Below are positions 1 through 7,938 of a stretch of 64,000 nucleotides of DNA, piece by piece. The translations under genes were made by a program, and so were the position numbers. Location: contig CACNGC010000003.1 in the NCBI GenBank assembly GCA_902619805.1, positions 124,001 to 188,000 of the forward strand, read 5' to 3'. The notes under the pieces are model-generated. The model was not told the DNA's origin. It did no database searches and was given only the letters and a program-made list of their open reading frames with translations. Source of the DNA: an uncultured SAR116 cluster alpha proteobacterium. Its GTDB lineage: Bacteria > Pseudomonadota > Alphaproteobacteria > Puniceispirillales > Marisalimonadaceae. Each line of letters starts with the position of its first letter. Position 1 is the first letter of the stretch.

Positions 1-2
1 CT

Positions 3-803
3 CTATTGTGGAAAGCACCTCTTGAAAGAGTAAAAAAATTAAAAAACTTGCAGGGTTTAATATCCTTAGGTCAAGGTGTAGATCACATACTTAAAGACAA
101 AATAATTAATTATGAAATACCAATTGTTAGAATAGTTGATCCTTTTATGGCAAAATCAATGAGTCATTGGGTGGTTATGTCTGTTCTCAATTATATTAGG
201 GATACATTTGGTTATGATACGCAGCAAAAAAATAAAATATATAAACCTAGAAAGGAAATTAACTTTACTACCTTAAAAATTGCTGTTTATGGTATTGGAG
301 CCATAGGTAGTGTTGTTGCTAAAGACCTGAAACAATTAGGATTTAAAGTTGACGGGTGGAGTAGAACTCAAAAAAAAATTCCTGGTATAAATTGTTTTAT
401 TGGTAAAAATAAATTTAAATATCTTCTCAAAACCTGTGACATTCACATTTGTCTGCTTCCTTTAACAATCGAAACAAATAACATTTTTAATAACTCTTCA
501 TTTAAAACAATGAAACATGGTTCATGTTTTATAAATGCTGGAAGGGGAGAACAAGTAGTAGAAGAACATTTGATTGAAAATTGTAAATCAGGTCATATTT
601 CAGCTGCAATACTAGATGTTTATCGTAAAGAACCATTACCAAAACAGAGTAAGCTATGGGATCTAAAAGAAATCAGAATTTGGCCTCATGTAGCTGCAGA
701 AACAAATCCTGAAACTGCAGCCAAACAAATTGCAAATGCAATAAATCATATTGAAAATGGAAAAATACCGCCAAACACAATAGTAAGAAAACTAGGTTAT
801 TAA
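3..803 (+). CDS. Glyoxylate/hydroxypyruvate reductase A-like dehydrogenase (5' partial)
   Basis: D-isomer 2-hydroxyacid dehydrogenase most like GhrA, which reduces glyoxylate or hydroxypyruvate with NAD(P)H in the cytoplasm. The frame is open to the window edge. The ORF-track start is a TTG, and about 45 residues of a normal ~312-residue GhrA are missing upstream, so this is a fragment cut by the window rather than a broken gene. Visible are the nucleotide-binding GIGAIG (near residue 96 of the ORF), the catalytic Arg in NAGRG (near 180), Glu in KEPLP and His in WPHVAAET, with GhrA-type spacing. It lies 25 bases before an HpcH/HpaI aldolase and probably shares its transcript. The family is certain; the exact substrate is not. 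Confidence 0.88.
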   Translation, partial: LLWKAPLERVKKLKNLQGLISLGQGVDHILKDKIINYEIPIVRIVDPFMAKSMSHWVVMSVLNYIRDTFGYDTQQKNKIYKPRKEINFTTLKIAVYGIGAIGSVVAKDLKQLGFKVDGWSRTQKKIPGINCFIGKNKFKYLLKTCDIHICLLPLTIETNNIFNNSSFKTMKHGSCFINAGRGEQVVEEHLIENCKSGHISAAILDVYRKEPLPKQSKLWDLKEIRIWPHVAAETNPETAAKQIANAINHIENGKIPPNTIVRKLGY

Positions 804-828
804 TGTTTAAAATTTTGGGGAGTTTATT

Positions 829-1575
829 ATGGACTTAAAACAAAAGGTAACAACATCGACACAAATGCGTGGTGCAATGGTTTTTGAATTTTTTAGTCCT
901 GGAATACCAATTATACTTAAAAATGCAGGTTGCGAGTTCATAATTTTTGACATGGAGCATGGAGGTCTTTCTTTAGAACAATTTAAGACCCTTTCAATAA
1001 TATCTAATGCGAATAAAATTGCGCCATTTTTAAGAATTCCTGAAATTAATTATAATTATATAGCCAGAGCTTTAGATTTAGGTGCATTAGGTATTATGGT
1101 TCCAATGGTAAACACACCTGATGATGCAATAAAAATTGTCCAATCATCTAAATATCCTCCAAAAGGTAAACGTGGTGCTGGGTTTGGTTTTGTACACGAT
1201 AATTATATTAATCAAAACCCTTTATCTTATATTGAAAAAGCAAATAATTCTCTGATCAACATTATTCAAATTGAAACAAAAATAGCTTTGGAAAATGTAA
1301 AAGAAATAGCTTCGATAAATGGAGTAGATTGTCTTTGGGTTGGGCATTTTGATTTAACCAATTTTTTAGGAATACCTGGGAATTTTTCTTCAAAAAAATA
1401 TCTAAACGCAATAAATGAAATTGTTGATGCTGCAGTTACCCATAAAAAAAGTCTTGGAATAATGGTAAATAATAAACAAGAATTAGAGACTTATTACAAA
1501 CTTGGTTTTAATATGATTGCGGTTGGAACAGAAATGAATATTTTATCTAGATCAATTTCTCAAATTTTAAAATAA
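829..1575 (+). CDS. HpcH/HpaI family class II aldolase
   Basis: Metal-dependent aldolase of the HpcH/HpaI family, which cleaves 2-keto-3-deoxy or 4-hydroxy-2-keto acids to pyruvate (or oxaloacetate) and an aldehyde. The 248 residues match the family length. His44 in DMEHG, Arg69 in FLRIPE, Glu149 in IQIET and Asp175 in GHFDLT correspond in order and spacing to the family's catalytic and metal-binding residues. A GGGGAG ribosome-binding site precedes the ATG. Two 2-hydroxyacid dehydrogenases flank it, which suggests that the aldehyde or keto product (glyoxylate, tartronate semialdehyde or hydroxypyruvate type) is reduced next. A paralogue lies at 39.4 kb. The substrate cannot be read from sequence. 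Confidence 0.88.
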   Translation: MDLKQKVTTSTQMRGAMVFEFFSPGIPIILKNAGCEFIIFDMEHGGLSLEQFKTLSIISNANKIAPFLRIPEINYNYIARALDLGALGIMVPMVNTPDDAIKIVQSSKYPPKGKRGAGFGFVHDNYINQNPLSYIEKANNSLINIIQIETKIALENVKEIASINGVDCLWVGHFDLTNFLGIPGNFSSKKYLNAINEIVDAAVTHKKSLGIMVNNKQELETYYKLGFNMIAVGTEMNILSRSISQILK

Positions 1576-1605
1576 TTTTGATAATTTATATCATGGAGTA
1601 AGATT

Positions 1606-2580
1606 ATGTTTAAGGTAGGTATTTCAGGAGATTTGTTAAATAGTGGCAATGAGCCATGCTTTGGAATGGAACAATTAAATCTCTTAAAAAACAGAAAAGA
1701 TATTAAAATATCTTGGATGGATAAATCAATAATTGAATTAGATACGGAGATGACTTCAAAATTTGATGCAATACTTTTGAATTTACCAAAAGCAAATGCT
1801 AATTGTGTGTCTAATTCTAATTGTAAATTAAAAATAATTTCTAGATTTGGCGTTGGCTTTGATTCTGTTGATATAGAAGCTATGAAAAAGAAAAATATTA
1901 TAGTTACTAATACTCCTAATGCAGTTAGAAGGCCAGTTGCAGTTGCAGCTTTAACAATGATTTTTGCGGCTGCTGGAAAATTATTACAAAAAGATCATCT
2001 TGTAAGGAGTGGTAAATGGAATGACAGAACTAATTTTATGGGCACAGGCTTAGCTCAAAAGACATTAGGGGTGATAGGAGCAGGAAGTATAGGCACTGAG
2101 ACAATTAAGTTGTCAAAGCCTTTCTTTAAGAATATTTTAGCATATGATCCATTTAAATCGGAAAAACAATTAGCAGAAATTGATGCAATTAAAGTTGATC
2201 TGATTGAATTAGCATGCAAAAGTGACTTTATTGTAATTCTCTGTAATCTTGATAGTAATACAAAAGGGATGATACAAAGTAATTTTTTTTCAAATATGAA
2301 AAAAAGTGCTTACATTTTTAATTTATCAAGGGGCCCTGTAATTAATGAAATTCATCTCGAAAATGCACTTGAGGAAAAAGAAATTGCGGGTGCCGGTCTA
2401 GATGTGACTGAAAAAGAACCTCTTTCAACAGACAGTAAATTGTTAAAATATGAAAATGTGATAATAACGCCTCATGCTCTTTGTTGGACAGATGAGTGTT
2501 TTAACGATATAGCAACGGAAGCAATAAGTTCCATACTAAACTATATAGATAAAAAACCGATATTAAACCAAGTAAACTAA
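1606..2580 (+). CDS. SerA-like D-2-hydroxyacid dehydrogenase
   Basis: NAD-dependent D-isomer 2-hydroxyacid dehydrogenase of 324 residues, without the C-terminal ACT domain of biosynthetic SerA. The Rossmann motif GAGSIG is near residue 158. The catalytic triad is visible as Arg242 in LSRG, Glu271 in KEPL and His290 in TPHAL. The substrate-domain loop reads TPNAVRRPVA where relatives usually have an 'S-V-A-E' sequence, so substrate choice may differ. It follows the aldolase by 30 bases, consistent with an operon. The likely role is reversible oxidation or reduction of a short hydroxy acid from sugar-acid breakdown. Its stop is 8 bases from the convergent ptsN stop. Confidence 0.85.
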   Translation: MFKVGISGDLLNSGNEPCFGMEQLNLLKNRKDIKISWMDKSIIELDTEMTSKFDAILLNLPKANANCVSNSNCKLKIISRFGVGFDSVDIEAMKKKNIIVTNTPNAVRRPVAVAALTMIFAAAGKLLQKDHLVRSGKWNDRTNFMGTGLAQKTLGVIGAGSIGTETIKLSKPFFKNILAYDPFKSEKQLAEIDAIKVDLIELACKSDFIVILCNLDSNTKGMIQSNFFSNMKKSAYIFNLSRGPVINEIHLENALEEKEIAGAGLDVTEKEPLSTDSKLLKYENVIITPHALCWTDECFNDIATEAISSILNYIDKKPILNQVN

Positions 2581-2587
2581 TGATTTA

Positions 2588-3052
2588 TTATGCAGCTTCT
2601 TCTCTAATTGATTGAGAAATTACAGCAAGAGCACTTTCTTTGCTTTTGCAACCTCTCAATTTTGTTGTAAGCTCTTTGTTTCTTAATAATCGTGAGATGA
2701 GGGCTAGAGCTTGTAGATGTTCTGATCCCTTGTTGTCTGGAGCGATTAATAAAAAAATAATATCCACAGGAATATCATCTGAAGAATTAAAGTCTAATCC
2801 ATTAACCAGTGTTGATACAAAAACATAAGGTTTATCAATGTTTGTCACATTAGCATGGGGAATAGCAATGCCATTTCCAACTGCTGTTGAACCTAATTTT
2901 TCTCTTTTTGTTAAATTTTCTAAAAGTGATCTAGAATTTATTCCAATTTTGGATTCTGCCAATTTACTTAGCTCTTCTAATACTTGTTTTTTACTAGTGC
3001 CTTTAAAATTTACTAAAAAAGCATCATCAGACAACATATCATTGATATTCAT
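2588..3052 (-). CDS. ptsN: PTS IIA-like nitrogen-regulatory protein PtsN
   Basis: EIIA-Ntr, the last phosphoryl acceptor of the regulatory nitrogen PTS; it does not transport sugar and instead controls potassium, nitrogen and envelope functions by protein contact. The 154-residue length fits. The phosphorylatable His66 lies in GNGIAIPHA, the family signature. In most alphaproteobacteria it follows lptB, rpoN and hpf. Here it follows lptB directly across about 96 bases, so rpoN and hpf are missing from the usual place. No other PTS gene is in the window. Confidence 0.94.
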   Translation of the reverse strand: MNINDMLSDDAFLVNFKGTSKKQVLEELSKLAESKIGINSRSLLENLTKREKLGSTAVGNGIAIPHANVTNIDKPYVFVSTLVNGLDFNSSDDIPVDIIFLLIAPDNKGSEHLQALALISRLLRNKELTTKLRGCKSKESALAVISQSIREEAA

Positions 3053-3148
3053 ATTTAACCCTTAAATATTAGGAATCTTTAATTAAATGTTCGTTAATTA
3101 ATATCAAGTTCAACATCAGTCAAGTTTATAATTTAAAAAAATACAGTT

Positions 3149-4045
3149 TTAAAAATTATTTCCAAGATAGACATCCCTAACTGTCCTATCTATTTTAATT
3201 TCACTCGGGCTGCCTGACATAATAACAGACCCATCAAAAAGTATATATGCTCTGTCAACTATACTTAGAGTTTCTCTAACGTTGTGATCTGTAATAAGTA
3301 CACCTATATTTTTTGATTTTAATTTATTGATTAAATTTTTTACATCATTAATTGCAATGGGATCTATACCTGCAAGCGGTTCATCTAGAAGAATGAAACT
3401 TGGACTTGAAGCTAAGGCTCGAGCTATCTCAGTTCTTCTTCTTTCTCCCCCAGACAATGTTGCACCATTTGAGTTTCTGATTTTATTTAAATTAAATTCA
3501 GCTAACAGTTCTTCTAAAATTTGGAATTTATAGTTCTTGTCATATTTTTGTACTTCTAAAACAGACAATATATTTTCTTCAACTGTTAATCCTCTAAAAA
3601 TAGATGATTCTTGTGGTAAGTAACCAATACCCTCTTTAGAACGCATATGCATTGGTAAGTGATTAATACGTTCTTGATTTAAAAAAATGTCACCTTCATC
3701 AGTATCAATAAGTCCTGCTATCATGTAAAAACAGGTAGTTTTGCCAGCCCCATTTGGGCCAAGTAGCCCAACAGCTTCACCTCTATTTAACTTTAAAGAA
3801 ACTTTATTAACTACTTTTCTTTTGTTATATGATTTAGAAATAGAATTTACTTTTAATTCTTGACTTGTAATTGTGTCTTTAGATTTATTTAATGCATAAG
3901 ATATAAAAGCATTTTTATTGTTTTGATCATTTAATGATGATTTTAAGCGTTTGAGCTCTTCTTCTAAAGTAGTCAGTTTAATCTCCTTTTTTTTGTTTTT
4001 TAATGGGAGAAAAAGTTCCTTTAACGCGTTTTTTATTTTTTTCAT
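3149..4045 (-). CDS. lptB: LPS export ABC ATPase LptB, with an odd N-terminus
   Basis: Cytoplasmic ATPase of the LptB2FGC extractor that drives lipopolysaccharide export. It has Walker A GPNGAGKT, the signature LSGGERRR, Walker B ILLDEP and the H-loop TDHNVRE. The core aligns from about ELKVNSISK, leaving some 60 extra residues before it compared with ~241-residue LptB. The only ordinary starts in frame (ATG at 4045, TTG at 4054) lie inside lptA, giving a 68-base overlap, and have no clear Shine-Dalgarno. An AAGGAG lies 6 bases before an in-frame CTG at 3976, one base after the lptA stop, which would give a 275-residue protein. Function is secure; the start is open. Confidence 0.92.
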   Translation of the reverse strand: MKKIKNALKELFLPLKNKKKEIKLTTLEEELKRLKSSLNDQNNKNAFISYALNKSKDTITSQELKVNSISKSYNKRKVVNKVSLKLNRGEAVGLLGPNGAGKTTCFYMIAGLIDTDEGDIFLNQERINHLPMHMRSKEGIGYLPQESSIFRGLTVEENILSVLEVQKYDKNYKFQILEELLAEFNLNKIRNSNGATLSGGERRRTEIARALASSPSFILLDEPLAGIDPIAINDVKNLINKLKSKNIGVLITDHNVRETLSIVDRAYILFDGSVIMSGSPSEIKIDRTVRDVYLGNNF

Positions 4046-4778
4046 CACCAACAATATTACTGATACCAGTTCTCAAATTTGTAATACCTTTAGAGCCTGA
4101 AAGTTTAGATTTCTGGTTAATTATGACAACATTACCGGTTAATCGTATAATTTCATCATTTGCGTCATAAACTCCAAAATCAGCTTTAGATTTCCTATCT
4201 TTTGCCTTGTTTTCAATGATAACATTCCCCTTAGCAACAGCCTTTTTCAGAGATTTGTTAGTAGGTTCAAAATTAGCTTTAACATTATCTGCATAAATTA
4301 TAGTTTTATTTGATAAAATTATTTTAACATTACCTTCTGCTTCGGCTTTGTTATTCACATCGTCAAAAATAATATTTTTTGTTGATTCTACGTATCCAGA
4401 TGGAGATGAAAATGTTTGAAAAGTACCTGATATCTTTGCAATCTTGTCATTTAAATTATATGTCATGTATTGACCGGTAGCTTTTGTGTTTTCTTTTGTC
4501 AAAACAACTTTATCTTCTGCAATTATTTTTTTCAAAATATTTTCTCCATTTTCAAAAATATAATCAGCTTTTATAGTATTTGCTTTTAAAGTAACACCAT
4601 CTTTTTTTAAAATAACATTTCCTTTTGCAAGATAATATTTTTCTTTTTCAAACCATTCTAGTGACTCATCAGCCTCCACAGTTAATTCTGACTTATTACT
4701 ATTTGTTTTTGCCCACACTAGTTGTGAAAAAGAAGTAAAGAAAATAAAAAGTAGTATAGTTAATGTTTTAGTTGGCAT
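3978..4778 (-). CDS. lptA: LPS transport periplasmic protein LptA (OstA-like)
   Basis: Periplasmic bridge protein that carries lipopolysaccharide from the inner membrane to the outer-membrane LptDE. An N-terminal signal peptide is visible (hydrophobic LLFIFF, cleavage probably after VWA near residue 23). The OstA beta-jellyroll repeats that follow are recognisable by recurring 'A-x-G-N-V' turns such as LAKGNVIL, AEGNVKI, AKGNVII and LTGNVVI. At 266 residues it is longer than the E. coli protein (~185), which suggests extra jellyroll turns and a basic tail ending in KKQKKGD. It overlaps the end of lptC by 11 bases and leads into lptB, forming a translationally coupled operon. Confidence 0.92.
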   Translation of the reverse strand: MPTKTLTILLFIFFTSFSQLVWAKTNSNKSELTVEADESLEWFEKEKYYLAKGNVILKKDGVTLKANTIKADYIFENGENILKKIIAEDKVVLTKENTKATGQYMTYNLNDKIAKISGTFQTFSSPSGYVESTKNIIFDDVNNKAEAEGNVKIILSNKTIIYADNVKANFEPTNKSLKKAVAKGNVIIENKAKDRKSKADFGVYDANDEIIRLTGNVVIINQKSKLSGSKGITNLRTGISNIVGDEKNKKRVKGTFSPIKKQKKGD

Positions 4779-5343
4779 TTTTTTGAAATAAAAGCATCTT
4801 TAATTTTGCTTTTCCTTTAATTTTTATATACTCACCATTTTTTTTAATTTGAATACCTTTACCTTCTATTACGGTATTGCCAGAAACTATATCGACATTA
4901 TCATTTGTATGATAATTACCATTTTTAAAAGTTCCAGTTAATGTTTGTGTAATAAGAGTGAATTTTCTTGCTTTCTTTGTGATTATTACTTTGTTTGAAA
5001 AAATGAAATCATTGTAATCGTTTGTTATAATTGCATTTCCTGCAGAAATTTTAGTTAAAATACCTTTTTGATCAATTGTTGTTAAAGAATTTTCTAAAAT
5101 AACCTTCTTCTGCTTTGCTTCTATTTCTTCTAAGGTGTCAGCAATAATTAAAAATTTATCTCCTTGTTTATTTTGTTGTCTTATTTCAACACCAATTATC
5201 TTTTGTTCATTTTCTGAGTTTCTTTTATATTCATCTTTTTGTCTGAAGTAATTATTGTCATTTAAAAAATTATTAACCACAAAACTCATAATGAGAAGAA
5301 AGACTAAAGAAGCGAAGATTGTTTTACCACTAATTATTTTCAT
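4768..5343 (-). CDS. lptC: LPS export membrane protein LptC
   Basis: Bitopic inner-membrane protein that receives lipopolysaccharide from LptBFG and passes it to LptA. The 191-residue length fits the family. One N-terminal membrane anchor (about residues 8-27, FASLVFLLIMSFVV) is followed by a periplasmic beta-rich domain. Sequence conservation in this family is low, so the call rests on anchor plus domain architecture and on being first in the lptC-lptA-lptB order. It lies 33 bases after a ribonuclease D gene on the same strand, the standard alphaproteobacterial neighbour. Confidence 0.9.
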   Translation of the reverse strand: MKIISGKTIFASLVFLLIMSFVVNNFLNDNNYFRQKDEYKRNSENEQKIIGVEIRQQNKQGDKFLIIADTLEEIEAKQKKVILENSLTTIDQKGILTKISAGNAIITNDYNDFIFSNKVIITKKARKFTLITQTLTGTFKNGNYHTNDNVDIVSGNTVIEGKGIQIKKNGEYIKIKGKAKLKMLLFQKNAN

Positions 5344-5376
5344 TTTTATCTAAAAATTTTTTTAAGTTTTTATTGA

Positions 5377-6000
5377 TCAATGGGCAAATATATCTAAATT
5401 TTCAAATCCAATTAAATCTAATTCTGATCGTGTTTTTAAAAATTCAAAACACTTTTTGGCAATTTCGTCTTTATTCTCACGTGTAAGTAATTGATCTAAC
5501 TTATTCTTTATTTGATGAAGATAAAGAACATCTGAAGCAGCATATTTTAATTGAGCCTCACTTAGGGTTTCTAATCCCCAATCAGAAGTTTGATTTTGTT
5601 TGTCTAATTCTAAATTCAAAAGATCTTTGCATAAGTCTGCTAGACCATGTTTTGCACCAAATGTTCTTGATAACTTAGATGCTATTTTTGTACAATATAT
5701 GGGTCCATTCAATTTACATATATTTTTTTCAATAACAGCCATATCAAATCTTGCAAAATGAAAAAGTTTTGTAGAATTTGGATTTTTAAAAATTTTTTTA
5801 AGATTTGGAAAATTCTCTTCTTTTTCTAAACTTTTTTTTGATATTTGTACGAGATGAGCAATTCCATCTCCACTTGATAGCTGTATCAAACATAATCTAT
5901 CTCTATTAATATTGAGTCCCATAGTTTCAGTATCAATTGCTATAGCATCACCAAACTTCACTTCCGATGAGACGTCATCATTATATAAAAAATAAGTCAT
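5377..6000 (-). CDS. rnd: Short ribonuclease D-like 3'-5' exonuclease
   Basis: DEDDy-family 3'-5' exonuclease involved in trimming tRNA and other RNA 3' ends. The four acidic motifs are visible: DTET at residues 23-26 (D and E bind metal), HFARFDMAV for the second, and YAASDVLYL for the third with the DEDDy tyrosine. At 207 residues it has only the exonuclease domain and lacks the C-terminal HRDC domains of E. coli RNase D (~375). Short forms like this are usual next to lptC in alphaproteobacteria. It is probably first in the lpt transcript, divergent from the NDUFA9-like gene. Confidence 0.9.
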   Translation of the reverse strand: MTYFLYNDDVSSEVKFGDAIAIDTETMGLNINRDRLCLIQLSSGDGIAHLVQISKKSLEKEENFPNLKKIFKNPNSTKLFHFARFDMAVIEKNICKLNGPIYCTKIASKLSRTFGAKHGLADLCKDLLNLELDKQNQTSDWGLETLSEAQLKYAASDVLYLHQIKNKLDQLLTRENKDEIAKKCFEFLKTRSELDLIGFENLDIFAH

Positions 6001-6109
6001 TTGTTATCCATAAAACTTTAAAAAATATGTGTCATGACTAAATATATTAAGTAGTAAAATAAATCTAGAAACAAAATCATATTTCAACATAGCATAAAAG
6101 GAAAATCCA

Positions 6110-7021
6110 ATGGGAACAAATATAAATAAAAAAATTGCAGTTATTGGGGGTAGTGGGTTTCTAGGAAAATCATTGTTGAAATTACTTTCAAATGAAAATG
6201 TTGAAATAATTTTATTTACACGAAAAAAAAATTATCAAAAAAATTTGAACAAAATTTTTCCTAATAATAATTTTAAATGTATTCAGTGGAATATTAACAA
6301 TTTAAATATCATTGAAGAAAATATTAAGAATGTAGATTCTATAATTAATTTATGTGGTATTCTTTTTGAAAATAAAAGTGGTGATTTTTTTAAAGTACAT
6401 ACAGATATTCCTGCTTTCTTAGGAAAAATTTCTCTAAAACATAAATTAAATACGTTAATTCATGTTTCTGCACTTGGTGTATCTACGAATTCTGAAAGTA
6501 AATATTCTAGAAGTAAAGCAGAGGGTGAAAACCAAATGCTAGAACATTTTCCTAAAGGTAAAATTTTAAGACCTTCTTTACTCTTTGGTAAAGGTGATAA
6601 TTTTTTTGGACAGTTTTCAGAAATGTCTAAATTTTCTCCTATTTTGCCTGTAATTTCTACATCAACAAAATTCCAACCAGTTTTTGTTGAGGATGTCGCA
6701 AAAGCAATAATAAAATTATTAAAAGATAGAAAAAATAAAAATAATATTTATGAATTAGGAGGAGAAATAATTTACTCTTTTGAAGAATTGTTAAAAATCT
6801 TATTAGAAATTAAAAATATTAAAAGATTTCTTATTCCGCTTAATCCAAAACTCATGATGATACCTGCATTTTTTTTACAAAATTTACCTAAGCCTCCTTT
6901 TACAGTAGATCAAATGATACTTCTTAAAACAGATAATATATTAAAGAATGGTTTACCTGGGTTAAAAGATTTAGGTATTAAAATATCTGACATGAAAACT
7001 GAGCTTCTTAAAATATATTAA
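6110..7021 (+). CDS. Complex I NDUFA9-like NAD(P)-binding protein
   Basis: Atypical short-chain dehydrogenase/reductase of the NmrA/epimerase type related to the complex I accessory subunit NDUFA9. The glycine motif GGSGFLG follows the first beta strand (residues ~12-18), and IHVSALGV with downstream YSRSK stands in the active-site region. The 303-residue length fits. In many alphaproteobacteria this gene sits beside uppP and the glutamate synthase genes, as here. It may bind NADPH and act as an assembly or structural factor rather than a catalyst; that is family knowledge, not visible here. An AAGGA ribosome-binding site precedes the ATG. Confidence 0.82.
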   Translation: MGTNINKKIAVIGGSGFLGKSLLKLLSNENVEIILFTRKKNYQKNLNKIFPNNNFKCIQWNINNLNIIEENIKNVDSIINLCGILFENKSGDFFKVHTDIPAFLGKISLKHKLNTLIHVSALGVSTNSESKYSRSKAEGENQMLEHFPKGKILRPSLLFGKGDNFFGQFSEMSKFSPILPVISTSTKFQPVFVEDVAKAIIKLLKDRKNKNNIYELGGEIIYSFEELLKILLEIKNIKRFLIPLNPKLMMIPAFFLQNLPKPPFTVDQMILLKTDNILKNGLPGLKDLGIKISDMKTELLKIY

Positions 7022-7031
7022 TAAAACTAAG

Positions 7032-7823
7032 CTAAATGTAAGCATATATTAAGATCAGAATCCCAAGCATAATTCTATATGCTACGAAAATTTTAAGTGA
7101 AGCTTTATTAATCCATTTCATAAATAATGTAATTGTAATTAAGGCGACGCAAAAACTTAAAATAATACCCATAATCATTTCATTATTAAAAAAGAAACCT
7201 TTTTCGATGAACAAGTTTATGCTTTCCAAAGTAGTTGCGGCTATTATAACTGGGATTGATAATAAAAGAGAATATTTAGACGCATCAAAACGGCTGAAAC
7301 CCATATATAATCCAGCAGTTATAACAATTCCAGATCTACTGGTTCCAGGAATAATTGCTAGTGTCTGAGCAATGCCAATTACGAGTGCGTCCTTTAAATT
7401 CAAACTTTTAAAATATTTTATAACTTTAAGATTTCTGTCAGCTATACCTAATAATATTCCAAATATTAAGGTGGTCCATCCAATGACTTCTAAACTTCTA
7501 ATTATATCAAAATTATTTATATGAACCAAAAATCCTACAATGATAATGGGTATAGTGCTAATTATTAGATTTTTAAAAATAATAAAGCCTTCGTTATCTA
7601 TTTTAAAATACATTGTATCTGAAATTATTTTCATTAAATCTTTTTTTAAATAATATATCACAGCCAATAAAGACCCAAAGTGAAGAGAGACGTCAAAACC
7701 TCTGCTGGAATCTATATTTAAAAAAAATTCAGGTATTATGATTAGATGGGCACTAGATGAAATAGGTAAAAATTCTGTAATTCCTTGAATTAATGATAAA
7801 ATAACTATTATTTCTAAAGCCAT
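7032..7823 (-). CDS. uppP: Undecaprenyl-diphosphatase UppP
   Basis: Integral membrane phosphatase that removes one phosphate from undecaprenyl pyrophosphate, recycling the lipid carrier for peptidoglycan and surface polysaccharides; it also gives basal bacitracin tolerance. Both family signatures are present: GITEFLPISSSAH (residues 14-26, with the catalytic Glu and Ser cluster) and PGTSRSG in the second half, with its catalytic Arg. The protein is hydrophobic with about eight membrane segments, and 263 residues matches the family. It converges on the NDUFA9-like gene with a 10-base gap. Confidence 0.95.
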   Translation of the reverse strand: MALEIIVILSLIQGITEFLPISSSAHLIIIPEFFLNIDSSRGFDVSLHFGSLLAVIYYLKKDLMKIISDTMYFKIDNEGFIIFKNLIISTIPIIIVGFLVHINNFDIIRSLEVIGWTTLIFGILLGIADRNLKVIKYFKSLNLKDALVIGIAQTLAIIPGTSRSGIVITAGLYMGFSRFDASKYSLLLSIPVIIAATTLESINLFIEKGFFFNNEMIMGIILSFCVALITITLFMKWINKASLKIFVAYRIMLGILILIYAYI

Positions 7824-7938
7824 TTAAAACTCTATCTTTTACATAAACTTTATTTATCTTATATATTGATAATATCTAATTAAAAATAGGATTAATTATT
7901 ATTTTAATTTCTTTTAAAATTTTTTGAGTTGCAATTGC

